Below are positions 7,215-13,275 of a DNA stretch of 17,196 nucleotides, one piece after another; positions within the stretch are counted from its first letter, which is position 1, and every line of letters starts with the position of its first letter. Made by a program: the position numbers and the translations under genes. Source of the DNA: DASUSF01 sp036375275 (lineage in GTDB: Bacteria; Pseudomonadota; Alphaproteobacteria; Geminicoccales; Geminicoccaceae); assembly GCA_036375275.1 (NCBI GenBank), contig DASUSF010000273.1, positions 1-17,196 of the forward strand. The letters run 5' to 3'. The notes beneath the pieces are model-generated. The model did not search any database, was not told the DNA's origin, and worked only from the letters and a program-made list of their open reading frames with translations.

Positions 7215-8680
7215 CAGATTCCCCACCTTCGCTGCGCCCAGTCGATCAGCTTCGTCTGCTCGTCCGCGCTGAGCGCCCGTCCGACGCCGACGGTCGCGAA
7301 GACGTCGATCGCGGCGTTGCCGAAGGGCGCGCCGTCGAAACGCCCGCCGAGAACGATCTCGGCCGGCACGCCGAACCCGCCGTCGAACGTGTCGCTGACC
7401 TGACCCGTGCCGTCCCGGAGCGATGCGTTGCCCGCGTCGGTGGTCCAGATCGCGATCTGCGCGGCGCCGGCGTCGGGCCGCTGGAGTTCGATCGGGTCGG
7501 CCTCGTTCTGCTGGCCCGCGAGCTGCACCTCGCCGCCGGCGGCGGTGGTGAGCTGGAAGCTCCAGAAGTCGGTGACGTCCGGACCGCTTGCCGGCGCGGC
7601 CGAGAGGATGCCCGCGAAGTCGTCGCGCGAGCGGACCGTGAAGACCACCGCCGCGCTGAACGGGTCGAGGGCCGGAAGCGTCCCGCTCATCGCCAGGAGG
7701 TCGTCGACGCCATCGAAGCGCACGACGTGACGTCCGCTGAGGTCGACCGTCTGCACCGGCCTCGCGTCCGCCTCCTGGGCGAGGTGGCGGCCGCTCCCGC
7801 TCAGGTCGTCCCAGCGGTCGATCGCGCCGCCGGTGGCCAGGATCGGGCTGTCGTCGACGTCGTGCAGCCAGGCGAGCGCGGCGCCGAGGAACCGCGGCGA
7901 CCAGAGCAGGCCGCGCTTCACCTGCAGATACGCCTCGAGCTGATCGAGCTCGGCCGGCAACAGCACCCGGCCGTAGAGGCCGACCTCGTACAGGTCGATC
8001 GCGCCGAAGGCGAAGGGCAGCCCGTCGTTCAGCCGCGCCCCGAGGGTCACCGCAGCCGGGGTCCCGAAGACCGTCGTGCTGCTGGCGTCGGTGGTCGTGC
8101 CGGCGGCGTCCCGCAGGCTCGCCCCGGCCGCATCGATGGTGAGCAGCGCGTACTGGACCCCGCCGCTGTCGATGCTCTTGACCAGCAGCGGATCGGGCTC
8201 GAGCGAGCGGCCGAAGAGCTGGAGCTGCTCGCTCGCCGTGGTGGCGCTCTGGAGCGTGAAGTACTGCTGGTGGTCGGCGCCGCTCGCGGCTCCGGCTGCG
8301 AGGATGCCGGCGAAGTCGGCGCGCTCGCGCATCCGGAAGACCACGAAGGCGGTGAGGCCGCCGCCCAGATCCGGTGGTGCCGCGACCTGAAGCACGTCGT
8401 CGACGCCGTCGAAGCGGAGCGCGGACCGGCCGCTCTCGTCGCTGACCGGCAGCGGGCGGGCGGCAGCAGTGTCCTGCTCGGCATCGTTGCCGTTGCCGGA
8501 CAGGTCGCCCCAGCGGCTGACGGCGCCGCCCGGCGCGGTCCGCTGGCTCTGCTCGGCGTCGTACCAGAACGCAAGCCCGGCGATCGCCGCGGGCGAGAAG
8601 GGGGGCGGCCCGGGGTCCTTCTTCCGCCCTTTGCCGCTCAGGCCCATCTGCAGCCGTCCTCGAAGCTCGAGGCTGGTCAT
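7214..8680 (-). CDS. Virion protein with two tandem LamG-like (concanavalin A-fold) domains
   Basis: This 488-aa protein has a short basic N-terminal tail (about 30 residues, with GLSGKGRKK and a Pro run) and two full-length repeats of about 230 residues, the first centred from Trp39 and the second from Trp271. Each repeat has RWDDLSG or RWGDLSG, an RFDGVDD signature, VVF followed by RDDFAGIL or ADFAGIL, ASLRD, and a late AIDxxxxVG region. These are marks of the laminin-G jellyroll fold, which binds sugars or proteins. ATG 8680 lies two bases after the previous stop; ATG 8647 (residue 12) has a better ribosome-binding site (GAGGA) and is a real alternative. The likely role is surface adhesion on the virion. 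Confidence 0.8.
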   Translation of the reverse strand: MTSLELRGRLQMGLSGKGRKKDPGPPPFSPAAIAGLAFWYDAEQSQRTAPGGAVSRWGDLSGNGNDAEQDTAAARPLPVSDESGRSALRFDGVDDVLQVAAPPDLGGGLTAFVVFRMRERADFAGILAAGAASGADHQQYFTLQSATTASEQLQLFGRSLEPDPLLVKSIDSGGVQYALLTIDAAGASLRDAAGTTTDASSTTVFGTPAAVTLGARLNDGLPFAFGAIDLYEVGLYGRVLLPAELDQLEAYLQVKRGLLWSPRFLGAALAWLHDVDDSPILATGGAIDRWDDLSGSGRHLAQEADARPVQTVDLSGRHVVRFDGVDDLLAMSGTLPALDPFSAAVVFTVRSRDDFAGILSAAPASGPDVTDFWSFQLTTAAGGEVQLAGQQNEADPIELQRPDAGAAQIAIWTTDAGNASLRDGTGQVSDTFDGGFGVPAEIVLGGRFDGAPFGNAAIDVFATVGVGRALSADEQTKLIDWAQRRWGI

Positions 8681-8682
8681 GG

Positions 8683-9045
8683 CTACTGGCGCTCGACGAT
8701 CTGTGCCGCGATCGGGCCCGAGCCGGGCGCGGCGATGATCGAGACGAACCCGAAGGGGTCGCCGTCGAACACCGGGAGCTCGTGCCACACCCCGGCCGGC
8801 AGGTAGGGGTCGTTGGTGGTGGCGACCACGCTCGCGTTGCCCTGCTTGAAGTGCGCGCCGCCACCGATCGCGATGATGCTGACCACGCCGCAGCTGCTCG
8901 AGATCTGGACGGCGTTGCGCGCCGCGGTGGTCTCGTCCGGGCTGAGGTTGTGGACCGTGCCCCACGGCATGATCGGCATCGCCGCGCCGTCGTCATCGCG
9001 GACCAGAAGGGTGGCGGTGGTGCCTTTGCGGCGGATGCGCGCCAT
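8683..9045 (-). CDS. Conserved-looking 120-aa phage structural protein of unknown role
   Basis: The start at 9045 has a clear AGGAG site 7 bases upstream. The protein begins with a basic strand (MARIRRKGTTATLLVRDDDG), continues with a Pro/His turn (MPWGTVHNLSPDETTAARNA), and then has repeated beta strands: SIIAIGGGAHFKQGNASVVA, then DPYLPAGVWHELPVFDG, then GFVSIIAAPGSGPIAAQIVE. There is no signal peptide or membrane helix. Proteins of this compact beta type occur beside tail and fibre genes in alphaproteobacterial phages and may be small trimeric fibre or head-spike bases. I cannot assign a function. It is first in the cassette between scaffold and capsid and is two bases from the LamG gene. 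Confidence 0.7.
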   Translation of the reverse strand: MARIRRKGTTATLLVRDDDGAAMPIMPWGTVHNLSPDETTAARNAVQISSSCGVVSIIAIGGGAHFKQGNASVVATTNDPYLPAGVWHELPVFDGDPFGFVSIIAAPGSGPIAAQIVERQ

Positions 9046-9114
9046 GTCGCTCTCCTCGCGGCCGAGCGGTCGGCCGGACTGGTGTGGATCCGTGGGGCGG
9101 GCGAGGCCCGTGCG

Positions 9115-9957
9115 TCACTTCGAATAGAGGCGGGCGAAGCCGTCGGTGACCCGGGCGATCAGCGCAGGATCGCGGTCCCGCCAGTAGCGCGGGTCGCGCA
9201 TCAGCTGCCGGAGCTCGGTTTCGCTGCTCTCGCCGGGGCCGCCGTCGGCGCCCTGGACGACGCTGGGCTCGCTCGCCCGCATCATGTGATGCATCGCGAG
9301 CACGCCCTCGTAGTTCGAGGCCAGCACCTCCATCGTGTCGGCCGGCAGGTTGGCCCTGCCCCAGGTCTCGATCTGCCTCGCCACCGCGCGCCAGGCCTCG
9401 CCACCGCCGAAATGGCCGGCGAGGCGCTCGACGTCGCGGGTCGCCGCGACCTCCGCCACCGCCTGATCGACCAGCGGCACGACGTACTCGGCGGCGAGGT
9501 CGTAGACCATCTGCGCCTGACTCTGACTGAAGCCGGCCGCGTGCAGGCGCGCGTTGATGTCGGGGTCCGGCTGGATCAGCTCGCTCTGCGCCTCGATCTG
9601 GTAGCCCTCCGCGCTCTCGGGAACGCCGAGGGCGCGCCGGAGCCGCTCGTGGCCGGCGTCGTCCGCCTCGTCCGAAGGCAGCGGGACCATGCGCCCGAGC
9701 TTGCGCTCGAGCTCGCGGTAGGACTTGAGCAGCGCTTCCGTCCGCACCAGGCCGGCCTCGGCGTCCCAGAACTTCTCGGGCACGCCCTCCGGGCGGGTCG
9801 GCGGCAGCGCCGCCGCCTCGGCTTCCGCCGCGGGATCGGCCGCGGGCGCGGGGCCGGCCGCCGGCGCGGGCTGCGCCCCGGACACGGCGCCGGGGTCGGC
9901 GGCAGCGATGACGTCCGGCATGGCCTCGTCGTTCTGCAGGGCGTGGTCTTCGGTCAT
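9115..9957 (-). CDS. Scaffolding (capsid assembly) protein, T7 gp9-like
   Basis: This 280-aa acidic protein has the layout of T7-like scaffolds. Its disordered Ala/Pro-rich N-terminus covers about residues 15-50. Then comes the family motif RPEGVPEKFWDAEAGLVRTE leading into a helix (LLKSYRELERKLGRM), a helical middle, and a C-terminal helix ending in DPRYWRDRDPALIARVTDGF, the likely capsid-contact tail. In the family it directs capsid subunits onto the portal and leaves or is degraded before packaging. It follows the connector and Bbp19-like genes, as expected. Normally the capsid gene follows directly; here three other genes intervene. The ribosome-binding site before ATG 9957 is weak, and ATG 9921 is an alternative. 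Confidence 0.85.
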   Translation of the reverse strand: MTEDHALQNDEAMPDVIAAADPGAVSGAQPAPAAGPAPAADPAAEAEAAALPPTRPEGVPEKFWDAEAGLVRTEALLKSYRELERKLGRMVPLPSDEADDAGHERLRRALGVPESAEGYQIEAQSELIQPDPDINARLHAAGFSQSQAQMVYDLAAEYVVPLVDQAVAEVAATRDVERLAGHFGGGEAWRAVARQIETWGRANLPADTMEVLASNYEGVLAMHHMMRASEPSVVQGADGGPGESSETELRQLMRDPRYWRDRDPALIARVTDGFARLYSK

Positions 9958-10002
9958 GATCGGTCCAGGTCCAGTCTTCCGGAGATCCAGGTCGTCAGCG
10001 GC

Positions 10003-10269
10003 TCAAGTCCGGCCGCGCTCGATCAGCGCGACCAGGTACGCGACCACGCTGCGCTGGCCCTCGAGGTGGCGGAGTTCGGCGTCGCTCACGCTCGGCGGCA
10101 GGCGCCGGTCGAGGATCAGCCGGCGCAGATGGTCGAGCGCGCGCTCCCCGTCCCGCCCGGCGAAGCAGCGGGCGAAGGCAAGCGACACGTCCGGCTCGCC
10201 TTGGTCATCGGGCGCAGGGTCGGTGGCCTCGAACCAGGCCCAGCCGTCCGCCACCGGCTCAGTCGGCAT
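10003..10269 (-). CDS. Bbp19-like small phage protein
   Basis: This 88-aa protein starts inside the end of the connector gene (11-base overlap) with a strong GAGGAGG site 6 bases upstream. It resembles the Bbp19 family of podoviruses: an FARCFAGRDGERALDHLRRL helix, a short linker with Pro, and a C-terminal EGQRSVVAYLVALIERG helix with the conserved Gly-Gln-Arg. The family's function is not established; it nearly always lies between connector and scaffold genes, which suggests a role in head or connector assembly. Position and motif agree, but the assignment comes from memory of the family and not from a search. Confidence 0.65.
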   Translation of the reverse strand: MPTEPVADGWAWFEATDPAPDDQGEPDVSLAFARCFAGRDGERALDHLRRLILDRRLPPSVSDAELRHLEGQRSVVAYLVALIERGRT

Positions 10270-11788
10270 CGCCGGCCTCCTCGAGCACCGCTTCCGCCGC
10301 CCGGTCGAGCAGCTCGAGCTGGTCCATGAGCGAGGCCGGCAGCTTGGCGTCGCGGATCAGGCGGCTCGGGACGCCGAGGGTGTGGCCGAGCCACTGCGTC
10401 GTTGCCGGGACGTCCACCGCCTGCATCGCGTCGGGGCCGAGCTTGCCGGCGGTCTCGAGCCAGAGAAGGGTGTTCTGCACGTCGCGCTGCGCCTGGATCC
10501 GGGCCAGCGGCGAGCGGAAGGCGATCTGGACCGTCCGGCCGTCGAGCGGCAGATCCGGGATCTCGCCGCGCCGCCTGAGGATGGCGAAGGTCCGGGCGAG
10601 GAGCGGGCTCAGGAGCTCGGCCTGCAGGCGACCGTAGGTCGCCGAGAGCAGCCGGGCGGTCTCCTGCGTGCGCTCGAGGATCTCGGTTGCGGTCATGCGG
10701 GGGCCGGCCACCGGCCCGAGCCGGTCCGCGAGCAGGGTGCGGCGGATGCGGGCGCGCAGCTCGTCGAGCATCAGCGTCGAGACGTCGAAGCGGCCGGGCG
10801 CCTGCAGCGGGGTCAGGCCCGAGGAGCCGACCGCCTTCGGGATGATGCTCCCCGGCACGAGCTTGATGGTCGCCGGGTTGAGCACGCCGTCGTCGTCCGC
10901 CTGCCAGATGCCGGTGACCGCGATCGAGGCGTTCTTGAGCACCAGCTCGACCACCTTGTTCACGGTCTTGATGTCGGGCAGCGCGCTCATCACCGGCGAG
11001 CGGCCGTACACCTCGGCGGCCGCCTTGAGCCAGCGGAAGCTGATGAAGGGCGAGGTGTCGAAGGCGCCCTCGGCGAGCGGCAGCGGGTTCGCGCCCTGCT
11101 CGTGGAGGAAGGCCTTGTAGGCGAAGCCGCCGTGCTGAGGCAGCAGCGCTTCGACCACCTCGTGCGCCGCGTCGTCGGAGCTCGAGCCCCCAGAAGGCGC
11201 CGGCAGCTCGCAGAGCGGATAGCGGACGCGGAGCGCGCTCCGGCTGAGCGTCGTGCGGCGGAAGTGGCCCTCGATGCGGTGGTCGCCACCGCACTCGAAG
11301 AACATCTCGGCGAGCGGCACGGCGGTGAAGCGCAGCGCGCTCATCGCTCCGGTCGGCGCCTCCTCGAGCAGCAGGGTCGCATTGCCGACCGTGACCAGGT
11401 CGAGGAAGGCCTGATGGACCTCGACCGCGAAGTTGGAGCGCTCGAGATGACCCTGCATGACCTGGCCCGCCTGCTCGAGCAGCTCGGCGAAGGGGCCCCG
11501 CTCGATCTGATCGACCGCCGCGCCGGGCACCAGATCGAACCACTGCGAGAAAGGCGGCGTCAGCTCGGCCAGCAGGCTTGCCGCGAGCTGGTCGACGGCA
11601 TCCAGGGCAGTGCCGTCGAACACCCGCTCGGTGCCGCTCCGGCCGGGCCCGAACTCGGCACCGAAGCCGGCGCCGCGCTGGGGTAGGGCGTAGGCATAGC
11701 AGTCGCGCCAGAGGCTCTCCCAGGGCCGACGCCGCTTCTGCGCCTGCTGGAAGCGGGCCCGGACGGCGTCAAGCGTGAGCTCAGCCAT
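10259..11788 (-). CDS. Head-tail connector (portal) protein, T7 gp8-like
   Basis: This 509-aa protein forms the dodecameric ring through which DNA enters and leaves the head. The N-terminal helix RRPWESLWRDCYAYALPQ and the following FDGTALDAVDQLAASLLAEL are typical of T7-like connectors (head-to-tail connecting protein family). Later come the SNFAVEVHQAFLDLVTVGNA helix, the LPDIKTVNKVVELVLKNASI segment, the conserved RMTATEILERTQE helix and a helix-rich C-terminus. T7 gp8 is 536 aa, so the length fits. I start at ATG 11788, 5 bases after GAGAGG; a GTG two codons earlier touches the ribosome-binding site directly and is unlikely. The gene probably has its own promoter upstream. Confidence 0.92.
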   Translation of the reverse strand: MAELTLDAVRARFQQAQKRRRPWESLWRDCYAYALPQRGAGFGAEFGPGRSGTERVFDGTALDAVDQLAASLLAELTPPFSQWFDLVPGAAVDQIERGPFAELLEQAGQVMQGHLERSNFAVEVHQAFLDLVTVGNATLLLEEAPTGAMSALRFTAVPLAEMFFECGGDHRIEGHFRRTTLSRSALRVRYPLCELPAPSGGSSSDDAAHEVVEALLPQHGGFAYKAFLHEQGANPLPLAEGAFDTSPFISFRWLKAAAEVYGRSPVMSALPDIKTVNKVVELVLKNASIAVTGIWQADDDGVLNPATIKLVPGSIIPKAVGSSGLTPLQAPGRFDVSTLMLDELRARIRRTLLADRLGPVAGPRMTATEILERTQETARLLSATYGRLQAELLSPLLARTFAILRRRGEIPDLPLDGRTVQIAFRSPLARIQAQRDVQNTLLWLETAGKLGPDAMQAVDVPATTQWLGHTLGVPSRLIRDAKLPASLMDQLELLDRAAEAVLEEAGDAD

Positions 11789-11870
11789 GCACACCTCTCT
11801 TGAACGGCTGGGGACCAGGCCGGGGCCGCCGAAGCATGCAGACGGACCCGGCGGCGCGATCGATGGGCGG

Positions 11871-11899
11871 ACGTTAATCCCGTGTTAACCATAAGTCAA
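11871..11899 (-). promoter_or_regulatory. Candidate sigma70 promoter for the connector gene
   Basis: On the minus strand TTGACT (11899-11894) is followed after 17 bases by TAACGT (11876-11871). The -35 box is good and the -10 box is poor. The region is notably AT-rich for this genome. The -35 box overlaps the stop of the upstream 150-aa gene, and an operator-like motif lies 5 bases further upstream. It would start transcription roughly 75 bases before the connector. Confidence 0.45.
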
Positions 11900-12348
11900 G
11901 CATTTATTCCTATCACCGGGCACGAGCAGGGCGCGGCGCCGATGGCGAGGAGATGCCGATGGAGCTGGAAGGGCGTCACCACCCACGGCGCGCCGAGGCC
12001 GATCAGCCGCTTGACGACGGCGACGCAGGTCAGCGGACCAGGCACGCTGGCGCGCGGGCGCGCAGCCCGCGGCAGGCTCGTGCCGAGCCAGACGCGGTGG
12101 CCCGCCGCCCTGTAGATGTCGGCAAGCTCGACGTCGCGCTCGACCTCGACGGCGGAGATCTCGATCCTGTCCTTCAGCGGATCGCAGATCAGCCAGAGAC
12201 CGGGCTGCTGTCGAAGCGCGACGAAGCAGTGGCGGTAGCCCGGCTTCAGCGGCCGGAGCCAGAACCCGGCCCCCTGGTCGACGAAGACCACGGCGACCGG
12301 GCGGCAGACCTGGCTGAGCGGAACCAGGGCGGGTAGTGGCTGGGACAT
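11896..12348 (-). CDS. First gene of the virion operon, possible permuted papain-like (NlpC/P60-type) protein
   Basis: This 150-aa protein starts at ATG 12348, about 10 bases after GAAGG; the frame is open a further 43 codons upstream but that part crosses the promoter region and looks non-coding. Visible elements are a strand AVVFVDQGAG, then LKPGYRHCFVAL with His40, then LWLICDPLKD with Asp56, a basic linker, and PLTCVAVVKRLIGL with Cys108 at the start of a helix. A His on a strand followed by a Cys opening a helix is the order found in circularly permuted papain-like folds (LRAT/YiiX type). If so it could be a virion peptidase or amidase. This is a reading by eye, and the protein may be non-enzymatic. 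No signal peptide is visible. Confidence 0.6.
   Translation of the reverse strand: MSQPLPALVPLSQVCRPVAVVFVDQGAGFWLRPLKPGYRHCFVALRQQPGLWLICDPLKDRIEISAVEVERDVELADIYRAAGHRVWLGTSLPRAARPRASVPGPLTCVAVVKRLIGLGAPWVVTPFQLHRHLLAIGAAPCSCPVIGINA
11905..11912. promoter_or_regulatory. Operator-like motif upstream of the connector promoter
   Basis: TATTCCTA on the plus strand matches the TNTTCCTA motif found three times in the divergent control region. It lies 5 bases upstream of the candidate -35 box of the connector promoter and inside the last codons of the 150-aa gene. Repressor binding here is inferred. Confidence 0.4.
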
Positions 12349-12410
12349 GGCGCAGCGACCTTCAGGAGTGCGGCCGCGGTGACGGCCGGGAATAAACCCG
12401 TAGAGGACGA

Positions 12411-12418
12411 TGTTCCTA
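12411..12418. promoter_or_regulatory. Operator-like motif at the start site of the virion promoter
   Basis: TGTTCCTA (longer form TGTTCCTACTACA, with TGT and ACA ends in dyad) begins one base past the -10 box of the leftward promoter and should cover its transcription start. A bound repressor here would block the virion operon. Confidence 0.5.
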
Positions 12419-12419
12419 C

Positions 12420-12448
12420 TACATACGCGCGAGTCGGGCGGCTGCCAA
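12420..12448 (-). promoter_or_regulatory. Candidate sigma70 promoter for the virion operon
   Basis: On the minus strand TTGGCA (12448-12443) and TATGTA (12425-12420) are separated by 17 bases. The -35 box matches 5 of 6 consensus bases; the -10 box is weaker. The predicted leader to the 150-aa gene is about 65 bases. Confidence 0.5.
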
Positions 12449-12462
12449 GGCCCGCCGGAGCA

Positions 12463-12470
12463 TCTTCCTA
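12463..12470. promoter_or_regulatory. Operator-like motif touching the repressor -35 box
   Basis: TCTTCCTA ends directly at the ATGACA -35 box of the rightward promoter and lies between the two divergent promoters. It shares TTCCTA with the other three sites. Its position suits autoregulation of the repressor gene. Confidence 0.45.
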
Positions 12471-12498
12471 ATGACAACCGGACGAGGTGGGATATGAT
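12471..12498 (+). promoter_or_regulatory. Sigma70 promoter of the repressor gene
   Basis: ATGACA (12471-12476) and TATGAT (12493-12498) are separated by 16 bases, and each box matches 5 of 6 consensus bases. This is the best promoter in the window. The predicted leader to ATG 12548 is about 43 bases. Confidence 0.6.
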
Positions 12499-12500
12499 CC

Positions 12501-12511
12501 TGTTCCTAACA
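12501..12511. promoter_or_regulatory. Operator-like palindrome at the repressor start site
   Basis: TGTTCCTAACA is a perfect dyad of TGTT and AACA around CCT. It starts two bases after the rightward -10 box and should cover the transcription start, so the repressor probably limits its own synthesis. Confidence 0.5.
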
Positions 12512-12547
12512 AAGCCCCTGTCGGCGTTTCGCTAGGCGAGCAGTCCC

Positions 12548-13189
12548 ATGTTCACGCACGCGCAGATGTGGAGCGGCATCGACCGCCTGGCTCGACACCA
12601 TGGCCTCACGGCGTCGGGCCTGGCCCGCAAGGCCGGTCTCGACCCGACCACCTTCAACCCGAGCAAGCGGATCACCAAGGAGAACAAGTCGCGGTGGCCG
12701 AGCACCGAGAGCCTGGCCAAGATCCTCGACGCCACCGGAACGCCCTTCCCGGAGTTCGTGGCGATGATGAGCCAGGGCGATGTCAACGCGCCGGCCGCGC
12801 AGGCGCTGCGCATGCCGTGCATCGCCCTCGACCAGGCCCGCCGGGAAGGGTTGTTCGATGCCGCCGGCTTTCCGATCGGCGAGCAATGGGACGCGGTCGA
12901 TTTTCCCAATCTCGACGACCGCCATGCCTATGCCCTGGAGGTCCGGGGCGACGACCTGCTGCCGGTCTTCCGGGACGGCGATCTCCTGATCGTCTCGCCC
13001 TCGGCCGACGTCCGCCGCCACGACCGGATCCTGCTCCGTCTGGACAGCGGCGCTCTGGTCGTCGGCACCCTCAGGCGGCGCACGGCGCAGCGGGTGGAAC
13101 TCCAGCCATTTGCGGAGGGGGAGCAGGTCCGGCCGTTCGCCGTCCGTGAGCTGGCGTGGCTGTCGCGCATCGTCTGGGCGAGCCAGTAG
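12548..13189 (+). CDS. XRE-family repressor with a degenerate S24 (LexA/CI-like) C-terminal domain
   Basis: This 213-aa protein has an N-terminal helix-turn-helix (recognition part about residues 21-41, LTASGLARKAGLDPTTFNPS) and a C-terminal S24-type fold (about residues 88-213). S24 proteins self-cleave at Ala-Gly using a Ser in GDS and a Lys on a later strand. Here the GDS position reads GDD (Asp136), the Lys position is around Gly173 in ALVVGTLRR, and the linker has QARREGLF with no Ala-Gly. Relatives I recall from alphaproteobacteria keep these residues. The domain probably only dimerises. The ribosome-binding site is weak, and the gene is divergent from the virion operon across a shared operator region. 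The family also occurs as stand-alone chromosomal genes, so a host origin is possible. Confidence 0.85.
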   Translation: MFTHAQMWSGIDRLARHHGLTASGLARKAGLDPTTFNPSKRITKENKSRWPSTESLAKILDATGTPFPEFVAMMSQGDVNAPAAQALRMPCIALDQARREGLFDAAGFPIGEQWDAVDFPNLDDRHAYALEVRGDDLLPVFRDGDLLIVSPSADVRRHDRILLRLDSGALVVGTLRRRTAQRVELQPFAEGEQVRPFAVRELAWLSRIVWASQ

Positions 13190-13218
13190 CACGGCCGCCA
13201 CCGTCGGCTTGACGCCGC

Positions 13219-13241
13219 GGGCCAGATGCGTGTCTGGTCCC
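13219..13241 (+). terminator. Weak hairpin after the repressor gene
   Basis: GGGCCAGA (13219-13226) can pair with TCTGGTCCC (13233-13241) with one bulged T and a 6-base loop. It lies 30 bases past the repressor stop, and no U run follows. It may end the repressor transcript before the flavoenzyme gene. Confidence 0.25.
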
Positions 13242-13275
13242 GGGGCGCTGCCGGTCATCGATGCAGGAGGCTGCC

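Noticed and set aside
12349..12477. Upstream extension of the 150-aa gene to 12477
   Set aside because: The added 43 codons cross the candidate promoter and operator and lack a ribosome-binding site, while ATG 12348 has one.
13190..13275. Prophage right attachment site between the repressor and the flavoenzyme gene
   Set aside because: No tRNA, integrase or direct repeat was seen; without the left end of the element a repeat cannot be identified.
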